A program made the translations under genes and the position numbers. Shown piece by piece: positions 43,701 through 54,794 of a stretch of 64,000 nucleotides of DNA (its first letter is position 1; the number at the start of each line of letters is the position of its first letter). Below the pieces are notes generated by a model. That model had not been told where the DNA came from. It was given only the letters and a program-made list of their open reading frames with translations, and ran no database searches. This DNA is from Paenalicyclobacillus cellulosilyticus (GTDB lineage: Bacteria > Bacillota > Bacilli > Alicyclobacillales > Alicyclobacillaceae), in the NCBI RefSeq assembly GCF_014647315.1, contig NZ_BMOY01000005.1, positions 1 through 64,000 of the forward strand, read 5' to 3'.

Positions 43701-44486
43701 ATGTCATCCCCGGTGTTGAAGATTGAAGACCTGCACGTCAGCGTGGACGGGAAAGAGATTGTCCGCGGGCTGGACCTCACGGTCAAGGGTGGCGAGATCC
43801 ATGCCATCATGGGGCCGAACGGGACAGGCAAGAGCACCCTCGCGGCGGCGTTGATGGGTCATCCCCGCTACGAAGTGACGGGGGGCCGCGTCACCCTGGA
43901 CGGCGAGGACATCCTCGCCATGTCGGTGGATGAGCGGGCGCGCGCCGGTTTGTTTTTGGCGATGCAGTATCCGGCGGAGGTGCCGGGCGTTTCGAACGCC
44001 AATTTCCTGCGCACCGCGCTCAACGCCCGGTTGGGCGAGGGCAACGAGATCCCGGTCATCAAGTTCCACCGCATGCTGCAGGAGAAGATGAAACAGCTGG
44101 GCATCGACCCGTCGTTCGCCGAGCGGTACTTGAACGAAGGGTTTTCCGGCGGCGAAAAGAAGCGCAACGAGATCCTGCAGTTGGCGATGCTCAATCCCCG
44201 CATCGCCATCCTCGACGAGATCGACTCGGGACTGGACATCGACGCATTGCGGATTGTGGCCGATGCGGTCAACGCGGTGCGGTCGCCGGAACGCGGGTTC
44301 CTCATCATCACCCACTATCAGCGGCTGTTGGAATACATCGTGCCGGACCACGTGCACGTGATGATGCAAGGCAGGATTGTCAAATCGGGGGATCGCGAAC
44401 TGGCGCGTGAGCTTGAGCGCAAAGGGTACGACTGGCTCAAGCAGGAACTGGGCATCGTCGACGAGACGGTCGGCGCCGAGGTTTGA
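43701..44486 (+). CDS. sufC: Fe-S assembly ATPase SufC
   Basis: A 261-residue soluble ABC-type ATPase that drives the SufBCD scaffold. Walker A GPNGTGKS, the signature FSGGEKKR and the Walker [11 protein letters not shown] are all typical of SufC. The ATG at 43701 is chosen from alignment with the family; GGAGAGG lies upstream. An in-frame ATG at 43578 falls in the palindrome and has no ribosome site. It opens the sufCDSUB run. Confidence 0.97.
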   Translation: MSSPVLKIEDLHVSVDGKEIVRGLDLTVKGGEIHAIMGPNGTGKSTLAAALMGHPRYEVTGGRVTLDGEDILAMSVDERARAGLFLAMQYPAEVPGVSNANFLRTALNARLGEGNEIPVIKFHRMLQEKMKQLGIDPSFAERYLNEGFSGGEKKRNEILQLAMLNPRIAILDEIDSGLDIDALRIVADAVNAVRSPERGFLIITHYQRLLEYIVPDHVHVMMQGRIVKSGDRELARELERKGYDWLKQELGIVDETVGAEV

Positions 44487-44501
44487 GGGGAGGGATGGGC
44501 C

Positions 44502-47437
<2,936 letters not shown>

Positions 47438-47477
47438 CGGTGCGGCCGACATGTGAGGCCAAAAGGGGGTCTTTTCG

Positions 47478-48875
47478 ATGGCGAAGACGTTGCCTGAACT
47501 GGGTGAGTACCAGTATGGGTTTCGCGATAAGGACATCTCGGTCGTCAAGCTGGAAAAGGGTCTTTCGCGCAAAGTCGTCGAGCAGATCTCGATGATGAAA
47601 AACGAGCCGGGTTGGATGACCGATTTCCGCCTGCGCGCCCTGGAGATCTTCTACCAGAAGCCGATGCCGACCTGGGGCGGTGACCTGTCGGAGCTCAACT
47701 TCGACGACATCACGTACTATGTCAAGCCGACGGAGCGCAAGGGCCGTTCCTGGGACGAGGTGCCGGAGGAGATCAAGCGGACGTTCGACCGCCTGGGCAT
47801 TCCGGAGGCGGAGCAGAAGTTCCTGGCGGGCGTCTCGGCGCAGTACGAGTCGGAGGTCGTCTACCACAACATGCGCAAAGACCTGGAGGAGATGGGCGTC
47901 CTCTTCTGTGACACCGACACGGCCCTGCGCGAGTATCCTGAGATCTTCAAGGAGTACTTCGGCACGGTGGTGCCGCCGGAGGACAACAAGTTCGCGGCCC
48001 TCAACTCGGCGGTGTGGTCGGGCGGCAGCTTCATCTACGTGCCGAAGGGCGTCAAGTGCGAGATCCCGCTGCAGGCGTACTTCCGCATCAACTCGGAGAA
48101 CATGGGCCAGTTCGAACGGACGCTCATCATCTGCGACGAGGACAGCTTCGTCCACTATGTCGAGGGCTGCACCGCGCCCATCTACAGCACGAACTCGTTG
48201 CACAGCGCGGTGGTCGAGATCATTGTCAAAGACCGGGCGCGTTGCCGCTACACGACCATCCAGAACTGGGCGCCCAACATTTACAACCTGGTGACCAAGC
48301 GCGCCGTGGCGTACAAGGACGCCACCATGGAGTGGGTGGACGGGAACATCGGGTCGAAGCTGACGATGAAGTACCCGAGCGTGTACATGGTGGGCGAGGG
48401 CGCCAAGGCGATGGTGTTGTCCATTGCGGTCGGCGGACGCGGCCAGCACCAGGATGCGGGCGCGAAGGTCGTCCACCTGGCGCCGAACACGACGTCGACC
48501 ATCGTCTCCAAGTCCATCAGCAAGCAGGGCGGGAAGACGACCTACCGCGGTCTGGCCAGCTTTGGTCCCAACGCCCGCGGCGCCAAGGCGAACATCAAGT
48601 GCGACACGCTCATCCTCGACGAGAACTCGACGTCGGACACCATTCCGTACAACGAGATCATGAACGACGACGTGACGCTGGAGCACGAGGCGTCGGTGTC
48701 GAAGGTCAGCGAGGAGCAGCTGTTCTACCTGATGAGCCGCGGCATTCCCGAAGAGGAAGCGACGCGGATGATTGTCATGGGGTTCATCGAGCCGTTCACC
48801 CGTGAGCTGCCGATGGAATACGCGGTGGAGATGAACCGCCTCATCAAGTTCGAGATGGAAGGGTCGGTCGGCTGA
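47478..48875 (+). CDS. sufB: Fe-S assembly scaffold SufB
   Basis: A 465-residue scaffold protein of standard length. [40 protein letters not shown] and the C-terminal [20 protein letters not shown] are strongly conserved blocks. AAAGGGGG precedes the ATG. The stop codon overlaps the start of the Rieske gene by one base. Confidence 0.98.
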   Translation: MAKTLPELGEYQYGFRDKDISVVKLEKGLSRKVVEQISMMKNEPGWMTDFRLRALEIFYQKPMPTWGGDLSELNFDDITYYVKPTERKGRSWDEVPEEIKRTFDRLGIPEAEQKFLAGVSAQYESEVVYHNMRKDLEEMGVLFCDTDTALREYPEIFKEYFGTVVPPEDNKFAALNSAVWSGGSFIYVPKGVKCEIPLQAYFRINSENMGQFERTLIICDEDSFVHYVEGCTAPIYSTNSLHSAVVEIIVKDRARCRYTTIQNWAPNIYNLVTKRAVAYKDATMEWVDGNIGSKLTMKYPSVYMVGEGAKAMVLSIAVGGRGQHQDAGAKVVHLAPNTTSTIVSKSISKQGGKTTYRGLASFGPNARGAKANIKCDTLILDENSTSDTIPYNEIMNDDVTLEHEASVSKVSEEQLFYLMSRGIPEEEATRMIVMGFIEPFTRELPMEYAVEMNRLIKFEMEGSVG

Positions 48876-49180
48876 TGGCCTGGGTGCGCGTGGCGGCGCT
48901 CGCCGAACTTCCGGTCGGCGGCATGAAACGGGTGACGGTGGACGGCGAGGAGATCGCCATCTACCGCCTTCCGGACGGCTTGTACGCGACCTCCGACGTG
49001 TGCACCCATGCCGGGGAGTCGCTGACGGCCGGCCGTCTGGACGGCCATGTGGTGGCGTGTCCGAAACACGGCGGCAAGTTCGACGTCCGCACCGGGGCAG
49101 CGGTGGCTTTGCCATGCGTGATCCCGCTTGCGACCTACGCTGTCGAGGTGCGCGGCGAGGACATCTACCTGGATGTCTGA
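48875..49180 (+). CDS. Rieske [2Fe-2S] ferredoxin-like protein
   Basis: A 101-residue soluble Rieske protein. Cys43-His45 (CTH) and Cys62-His65 (CPKH) bind the cluster. It resembles the small ferredoxin components of dioxygenases and NirD-like proteins. TGATG coupling to sufB suggests it is made with, and possibly serves, the SUF machinery, perhaps as an electron donor. Confidence 0.9.
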   Translation: MAWVRVAALAELPVGGMKRVTVDGEEIAIYRLPDGLYATSDVCTHAGESLTAGRLDGHVVACPKHGGKFDVRTGAAVALPCVIPLATYAVEVRGEDIYLDV

Positions 49181-49298
49181 TGCGCGGCCGGCTGACCCGT
49201 TCCGTCCGCAGGCGGTTTTGCCTGCCATCCGGTGCCGGGAGAGCGGGATGGTCCCGGTCGCGTGGCCCCGGCGCATGCGCCGGAGTGGAGGGATGACC

Positions 49299-49745
49299 AT
49301 GAAGGTGTCGCAACGGACCGAATACGGCCTGCGGGCGATGGTGGCCATCGCGGCGGCGGCCGGGACGGACCACCCGGTGCCGCTGCGGGCCATCGCCGAA
49401 GCCGAAGGGATCCCGGAACAGTTTCTCGACCAGATTGTTGCGCAGCTGCGGCGCGCCGGTTTCGTCAAGAGCGTGCGCGGGGTCAACGGCGGCTATATGC
49501 TGAGCCGCCCTGCGGCGGACATCTCGGTCGGCGACCTGGTGCGGGTGTTGGAAGGGTCGCTTGCGCCCATCGGCTGTATCCGGGAGGAGGTGGCGGCAGA
49601 GGAGTTCTGCGGCCGTATTCGCAAGTGCCACACGCGCAACGTGTGGTTGCGGGTGATGCAAGCGGTGACGCGCGCGCTCGACTCCATTTCCCTCGCGGAC
49701 GTGATGATGGACGAGGTGGCGGTACAGGAAGTGGGCGGTTCGTGA
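49299..49745 (+). CDS. Rrf2 family regulator, IscR-like
   Basis: A 148-residue DNA-binding protein with an Rrf2 winged helix (residues 1-65; VRGVNGGYMLSRP is the wing). Cys93, Cys104 and Cys110, with His111 beside the last, provide the cysteines needed for an Fe-S cluster, though the spacing differs from E. coli IscR (92, 98, 104 and His107). Placed at the end of the suf cluster it probably controls suf according to cluster supply. GGAGGG is six bases from the ATG at 49299. Confidence 0.9.
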   Translation: MKVSQRTEYGLRAMVAIAAAAGTDHPVPLRAIAEAEGIPEQFLDQIVAQLRRAGFVKSVRGVNGGYMLSRPAADISVGDLVRVLEGSLAPIGCIREEVAAEEFCGRIRKCHTRNVWLRVMQAVTRALDSISLADVMMDEVAVQEVGGS

Positions 49746-49757
49746 GCGGCAGGGCGA

Positions 49758-49811
49758 CAGCCCGCGCGGACAAACCGGCGGATAGCCGGCCGGCGCGGGC
49801 TGCCTTTTTTA
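49758..49811. terminator. Terminator of the suf cluster
   Basis: CAGCCCGCGC (49758-49767) pairs with GCGCGGGCTG (49793-49802); a smaller inner stem lies in the loop, and CCTTTTTT follows. The T-run runs into the stop codon of the converging gene. Confidence 0.85.
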
Positions 49812-50087
49812 CTGAAACCCGAGATCCACTTTCGGGAGCTCCTGAATCTGGCGTAACGCGGCGTCGCGCAAGCGGCAGTAAGAAACGTATTCCTGGTACG
49901 CTGCCTCGACTTCCGGGTGGCGGCGCCGGAGTTCCGGATCGACCACGATATGCTGTTCGTCCTGGTCATAGGAGATGTGGAGGCTGGGGTTGTAACCCAG
50001 GTCACGCAGCGTGTTCAACAACCTCGACAGACAGTCGTTGACGGCCAGGTGCGCGTTGCTCCATTCATCGGATCGGATCACGTGCAT
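49809..50087 (-). CDS. Conserved hypothetical protein, 92 residues
   Basis: An unrecognised small protein, mostly helical with His-, Asp- and Glu-rich segments (DEQHIVVDPELRRRHPE near 44-60). The ATG at 50087 has AAAGGATGG upstream; a TTG start at 50108 would overlap that site. It is divergent from the etf genes and ends in the suf terminator. Confidence 0.6.
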   Translation of the reverse strand: MHVIRSDEWSNAHLAVNDCLSRLLNTLRDLGYNPSLHISYDQDEQHIVVDPELRRRHPEVEAAYQEYVSYCRLRDAALRQIQELPKVDLGFQ

Positions 50088-50151
50088 GAGGAATCCATCC
50101 TTTCGCAAGGCACTTTCGCCTCAGACTGCGCGAAGTGTTGCGCCTGTCATG

Positions 50152-50188
50152 GCGGGAATGTTTTTCCCGCTGTTATGATCAGTATAAT
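50152..50188 (+). promoter_or_regulatory. Promoter region of the etf genes with a short inverted repeat
   Basis: A perfect TATAAT is at 50183-50188, but no good -35 match stands 16-18 bases upstream. GCGGGAA (50152-50158) and TTCCCGC (50164-50170) form a 7-bp inverted repeat where the -35 region would be, suggesting regulated transcription. Confidence 0.45.
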
Positions 50189-50247
50189 CTACGGTGCGAC
50201 CGGCTGCCAGTATGTCACAGGCGCGGCGCCGGGAAGGGGCGTGTGGC

Positions 50248-51018
50248 GTGAACATCCTGGTGTGCGTCAAACAGACGTTCGACACAGAGGAGCGGATTGT
50301 GATTGAAGACGGCATCATCCAAGAAGAGGGTGTCCGGTTCGTCGTCAACCCATACGACGAGTACGCCATCGAAGAAGCCATCCGGCTCAAGGAAGCGCAC
50401 GGGGGCGAGGTGACGGTGGTTTCCGTCGGCCCGGAGCGGGCGGAGGAGGCGCTGCGCACGGCGTTGGCGATGGGCGCGGACGAGGCCATCCTCGTCGACG
50501 ACCCGCGCGCGCGCGCCGACGAAGCGGCGGTCGCCACGGTGTTGGCGGCGGTGGCGCGGCAAAAGCCGTACGACCTCATCCTGGCGGGAAATTACGCGGT
50601 GGACGACGGGTCCGGCCAGGTGGCCATCCGCCTGGCGGAGTTGCTCGGTTGGCCGTATGTGGCGACGGTCATCCGGCTCATGGTCGCGGACGGCCGCGCC
50701 ACGGCCCATCGGGACGCCGAAGGGGATATCGAGGTGGTGGCGGCGCCGCTGCCGCTCGTCATCACGGCGCAACAAGGATTGAATGAACCGCGCTATCCAT
50801 CGCTCCTCGGCATTCGCCGGGCGGCGAAGAAGCCCATCGCCCGCCTCAGGCTGTCCGACCTGGGGTTGGCGGCGACGGATGTGGCTCCGTACACCGAGGT
50901 CGTCGCGACGTTCGCCCCGCCTGCCAAACAACCTGGCCGCATCTTGTCGGGCACGCTCGACGAGCAGGTCGCGGCGCTGGTCGACGCCCTCTGCCGTGTG
51001 GAACGCGTCGTGTCCTGA
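50248..51018 (+). CDS. etfB: Electron transfer flavoprotein beta subunit
   Basis: A 256-residue subunit that binds AMP and docks acyl-CoA or related dehydrogenases. NILVCVKQTFD opens the protein and VNPYDEYAIEEAIRLKE and GNYAVDDGSGQVA are family blocks. The GTG at 50248 follows AAGGGG. etfA comes 28 bases later. Confidence 0.95.
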   Translation: MNILVCVKQTFDTEERIVIEDGIIQEEGVRFVVNPYDEYAIEEAIRLKEAHGGEVTVVSVGPERAEEALRTALAMGADEAILVDDPRARADEAAVATVLAAVARQKPYDLILAGNYAVDDGSGQVAIRLAELLGWPYVATVIRLMVADGRATAHRDAEGDIEVVAAPLPLVITAQQGLNEPRYPSLLGIRRAAKKPIARLRLSDLGLAATDVAPYTEVVATFAPPAKQPGRILSGTLDEQVAALVDALCRVERVVS

Positions 51019-51046
51019 GAGAATGCCGGGAGAGGAGGACCTGACG

Positions 51047-52027
51047 ATGGCGCGCAACGTGTGGGTGGTGGCGGACATCCGCCAGCAGAAGTTGCGCCAG
51101 GTGACCTTTGACATGCTGGGCGCGGCCCAGCGCATGGCGGAAGGCGGCCGCGTCACCGCCATGCTCATCGGCCACGGCGTGGCGGAACTGGCGGCAGGTC
51201 TTGGCGATCACGGTGCAGACGAGGTGTGGGTGGCCGACGCGCCACAGCTCGCGTCGTTCGTTCCGCGGGCGTATCTGCGTGTGCTGGCGGAGGCCGCTTC
51301 GCGCCAGACTCCGGACGTGGTGCTGTTCGCTCATTCTGCCGTCGGTAAGAGCTTGGCGCCTGCGTTCGCTGTGCGCATCGGCGCCGGCCAGGTGTCGGAC
51401 GTGACGAGCATCGACACAGAGGACGGCCGGCTGGTGTTCACCCGGCCCATCTACGCCGGCAAGGCGCTGACGAAGGTGGTGTTCATCCGCGGGCCGATGG
51501 TGGTGACGGTGCGGCCCAACAACCTGCCGGCGTCCACGGGGGGAGCCGGCAAACCAGGCCGCATCGTACCGCTCGCGGTGCCGCTGCAACCGGACGACCT
51601 GGTGACCCTGGTGCAGGAGGTGGTCCAAAAGACGCGCGCCGGGGCCGACCTGACCGAAGCGAGGGTCATCGTCTCCGGCGGGCGCGGGGTGCAGAGCGCG
51701 GAAGGGTTTCAGCCGCTCTATGAGCTGGCCGAGGTGCTCGGGGGCGCCGTCGGCGCATCGCGCGGTGCTTGTGACGCCGGGTACTGCGACTACGCGCTGC
51801 AGATTGGCCAGACGGGAAAGACGGTGACGCCCGACCTGTACATCGCATGCGGCATCTCCGGCGCCATTCAGCACATCGCGGGCATGTCGGGCAGCAAGGT
51901 GATTGTCGCCATCAACAAGGACCCGGAGGCGCCCATCTTTCAGATTGCGGACTATGGGATTGTCGGCGACCTGTTCGAGGTGGTGCCGCGTCTGACCCAG
52001 GCGTTCCGCCAGGTGTTGGGGCGGTAA
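51047..52027 (+). CDS. etfA: Electron transfer flavoprotein alpha subunit
   Basis: A 326-residue FAD-binding partner of EtfB. The C-terminal FAD domain has VSGGRGVQ near residue 205, GASRGACDAGYC near 238 and PDLYIACGISGAIQHIAGM near 261-279. GGAGAGGAGG precedes the ATG. No dehydrogenase gene is adjacent, so it probably serves enzymes encoded elsewhere. Confidence 0.95.
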   Translation: MARNVWVVADIRQQKLRQVTFDMLGAAQRMAEGGRVTAMLIGHGVAELAAGLGDHGADEVWVADAPQLASFVPRAYLRVLAEAASRQTPDVVLFAHSAVGKSLAPAFAVRIGAGQVSDVTSIDTEDGRLVFTRPIYAGKALTKVVFIRGPMVVTVRPNNLPASTGGAGKPGRIVPLAVPLQPDDLVTLVQEVVQKTRAGADLTEARVIVSGGRGVQSAEGFQPLYELAEVLGGAVGASRGACDAGYCDYALQIGQTGKTVTPDLYIACGISGAIQHIAGMSGSKVIVAINKDPEAPIFQIADYGIVGDLFEVVPRLTQAFRQVLGR

Positions 52028-52051
52028 CCTGTTCGCGCACGGGCGAAGGCG

Positions 52052-52195
52052 TCACCGCCCGCCCACCCATGCGGTCAGTGCTGCGGCTGCCTGCGGGGCC
52101 CCGGGCACCGCGGGGAACGGCGGTTGTGGCCGAAACGTCTCGATGGCCACGATGATGAGCGCAATCACGAACACGGCCCACATGACTTTCTTCAA
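52052..52195 (-). CDS. Small single-pass membrane protein
   Basis: A 47-residue protein with one hydrophobic helix (about residues 4-20: VMWAVFVIALIIVAIE) followed by a Pro- and Ala-rich tail. The TTG at 52195 is preferred because AAGGAGG stands eight bases ahead; this places the start at the lysines before the helix. ATG starts upstream (52216, 52222) would include the ribosome site. Function unknown. Confidence 0.5.
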   Translation of the reverse strand: MKKVMWAVFVIALIIVAIETFRPQPPFPAVPGAPQAAAALTAWVGGR

Positions 52196-52373
52196 ACCGA
52201 ATGCCCTCCTTTTCATCCGCATCTCATCCGTGCGGCGGACAGCGTTCGCCGGCGGCCGCGGCCGCATCGCGCGGCCGCACCGCTCCCGCGGACGCCGCCG
52301 GATGGATGTACGTGCTGTTTGTTATTGTAACAAACCTGCCGCCAGGGCATAAAACCGGCGGCTTTGCGAGGCG

Positions 52374-52688
52374 ATGGCGATGGATCCGCTCGATTGGGTC
52401 CACCAGTGGGACGACTACGAGATGGTGATGTATGCCCGGGCGGACGGAGAGGATCCGGGCATCTACATGCAGGTGTCGCAGCGGCGCCAGGTGGACGGGG
52501 CCGAGGAGTGGGAGGTGCTCTACGAACGCAAGCTTGCCGACCTCTATCCAGACCTCCCGGAAGCTCCGGGTTCAGAGGCGTGGGAAGAGGCGCAGCTGCG
52601 CACTCACCTGCACCGCCGCCCGCAACTCGTGGCGGAAGAAAAGGCGTATCTGGCCGCATGGCTGGCGCAAGGCGGGGTGGGATCATGA
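52374..52688 (+). CDS. Hypothetical protein, 104 residues
   Basis: A small acidic protein of unknown function, rich in Trp, Glu and Asp (DPLDWVHQWDDYEMVMYARADGE). ATG at 52374 or 52380 fits GAGG upstream. It overlaps the next gene by four bases (ATGA), so the two are coupled. Confidence 0.6.
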   Translation: MAMDPLDWVHQWDDYEMVMYARADGEDPGIYMQVSQRRQVDGAEEWEVLYERKLADLYPDLPEAPGSEAWEEAQLRTHLHRRPQLVAEEKAYLAAWLAQGGVGS

Positions 52689-53077
52689 GCAAGCGCAAGC
52701 GGCCTGCCCGTCGGAGGGATGATGCCGGTCTGGACAAGCCCGCCTATGCGGCGGACGGGGTGGCGTCGCGGGCGCAGGCGGACAACCCGGCGGGCATCAC
52801 CTTCCATGACTTGGTGGGCGAGAGGGTCGCCAAGCAGCTGGAGGATCTGCGGCGGCAAATGGAAGCCGAGGCCACGCCGCGCGGCCCCGCGCAGGCAAGG
52901 CACCGGGACCGGCCTGCCGGACTGCCCGAGCAACAAGCGGCAAAAGGCCGGCCCGCTGCGGCCGGGGCGGACGACGAGCCGTCCTTCGCCGAGCTGTTCG
53001 ATCCGAACGACGATGAGGAAGCCTCGTTCGCCGATTTGTTGGCCAACACCAACCTGGACTGGCGCAAGTTCAAGTGA
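52685..53077 (+). CDS. Hypothetical acidic-tailed protein, 130 residues
   Basis: An unknown protein with a basic N-terminus (MSKRKRPARRR), a helical middle (TFHDLVGERVAKQLEDLRRQME) and a highly acidic C-terminus (EPSFAELFDPNDDEEASFADLL), likely partly disordered. Coupled to the preceding small gene. A nucleic-acid or ribosome-associated role is possible but only a guess. Confidence 0.6.
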   Translation: MSKRKRPARRRDDAGLDKPAYAADGVASRAQADNPAGITFHDLVGERVAKQLEDLRRQMEAEATPRGPAQARHRDRPAGLPEQQAAKGRPAAAGADDEPSFAELFDPNDDEEASFADLLANTNLDWRKFK

Positions 53078-53167
53078 CGGGGACACGGTGCTGCGATGCA
53101 GCGCAAAGCGGCCGTCTCCGCCCGCACGGGACGCTCGTGCGCAGCATCCGTGCGACTCACGTGCGAC

Positions 53168-54601
53168 TCAGTCGGCCGGTTCGGCGCCTACGCTTGGCGC
53201 CAGGGTTCGCGGCACCACCCTGGAGAGGGCGTCGACGTCCAGCACGCGGTCGGCGACGGCGGCATCGATGCCGAGCGCCAAACACGCGTCGCGCAGGCTC
53301 GTGCCGTCGGCGAGCGCGCGTTTGACCACCTGCGCGGCCTGGTCGTAACCGATGGTGGTGTTGAGCGCGGTCGCAAGCGCCAACGAGCGCTCCGCGTACG
53401 CCCGGCAGCGCGCCGCGTCGGCGCGGATACCCAGCACGCACCGTTCGGTGAAGGCGTCCACGGCGGTGGTGAGGATGGTGATCTCGTGCAGGAAGTTCGC
53501 GGCCATCACGGGCATCATCACGTTCAGTTCCAGCTGTCCCGCGCCGCCCGCCAAGGCGATGGTGGTGTCGCAGCCCTGGACTTGGTAGGCGACCATGTTC
53601 AACATCTCCGCCATCACCGGGTTCACTTTCCCCGGCATGATGGATGACCCAGGCTGCACCGCCGGCAGCTCGATTTCCGCCAGCCCTGTCCGCGGCCCGG
53701 AGGCGAGCAACCGCACATCGTTCGCGATCCGCTGCAACGCCAGGGCCAGGTTGCGCAGCGCGCCGCTGACATAAACCACTTCATCCGGATTTTGGTTGAA
53801 TGCGAACGGGTCCTCCGCCAGGCGGAAGGCAAAACCGGTCTTTTCCGCGACCTTGCGGACCGCCACCTCCGCAAACCCGGGCGGTGCGTTGATGCCCGTC
53901 CCCACCGCGTTGCCACCGAAGCCGAGCCAAAGCAGGTTCGCGGCGGCCTGTTCAATCCAGGCCCGGTGGCGTTCGACATTGTGCGCCCATGCTCCGAATT
54001 CGTCGCCGAGCCGAAGCGGCACGGCGTCCTGCAGGTGGGTGCGCCCGGCCTTCACGATATGGGAGAATTCGGCCGCTTTGCCGCGCAGCGCCGCCGCCAG
54101 GCGGCGCAAGGCGGGATCGAGCCCGTGCGCAAGCAATTCCAATCCGGCGATGTTCATGGCGATATGGAACGTGTCGTTGGTCGACTGCGAGCGGTTGACG
54201 TCGTCGTTCGGATGGACCAGCCGCACGTCACCGCGCTCACCGCCGAGCAACTCCGCGGCCCGGGCCGCGATGACCTCGTTGGCGTTCATGTTCTGCGACG
54301 TCCCGGCGCCCGCTTGGTACACGTCGACCACAAACCAATCGTCGAGACGCCCGTCCATCACCTCGTCGGCCGCGCGGCAGATGGCGTCCGCTTTGGCGGG
54401 TTCCATCACCCCGAGCTCTTTGTGCGCGGCTGCCGCGGCCCACTTGACGATGCCTTGGGCGCGGATGAACGACCGTGGCAACCTCAGGTGGCTGATGGGG
54501 AAGTTATGCAGGGCGCGCGCGGTCTGCGCCCCGTAATACGCGTCCGCCGGTATGGAGATCTCACCCAAAGCATCCCGGACAATCCGCTGTGGTCGTTCCA
54601 T
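53168..54601 (-). CDS. Aspartase/fumarase family lyase (class II)
   Basis: A 477-residue homotetrameric lyase. The family signature GSSIMPGKVNPV is intact, and DVYQAGAGTSQNMNANEV with QSTNDTF resembles aspartate ammonia-lyases more than fumarases, while the HPNDDVNRSQ block is intermediate. It therefore forms fumarate from aspartate or malate; aspartase is slightly favoured. ATG at 54601 or 54610 both fit GAGGGG. The longer open frame upstream is unsupported. Confidence 0.85.
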   Translation of the reverse strand: MERPQRIVRDALGEISIPADAYYGAQTARALHNFPISHLRLPRSFIRAQGIVKWAAAAAHKELGVMEPAKADAICRAADEVMDGRLDDWFVVDVYQAGAGTSQNMNANEVIAARAAELLGGERGDVRLVHPNDDVNRSQSTNDTFHIAMNIAGLELLAHGLDPALRRLAAALRGKAAEFSHIVKAGRTHLQDAVPLRLGDEFGAWAHNVERHRAWIEQAAANLLWLGFGGNAVGTGINAPPGFAEVAVRKVAEKTGFAFRLAEDPFAFNQNPDEVVYVSGALRNLALALQRIANDVRLLASGPRTGLAEIELPAVQPGSSIMPGKVNPVMAEMLNMVAYQVQGCDTTIALAGGAGQLELNVMMPVMAANFLHEITILTTAVDAFTERCVLGIRADAARCRAYAERSLALATALNTTIGYDQAAQVVKRALADGTSLRDACLALGIDAAVADRVLDVDALSRVVPRTLAPSVGAEPAD

Positions 54602-54794
54602 CTTCCACATCGCCCCTCTTGACCGCCCCGACGTGCGGGGTGTGGTGATGTCTTCCAAATCATGATGAGCCTTCGCGTACCATCTCATACCCATGCGGCA
54701 TCGGTTGCGCACCGGCGCTGGCGGCGCTACAGTGGGAAGGGATGTTGGCGAATACGGACCGATGGGGTCGAACACGGGCCAGGGGGGTGACGCC

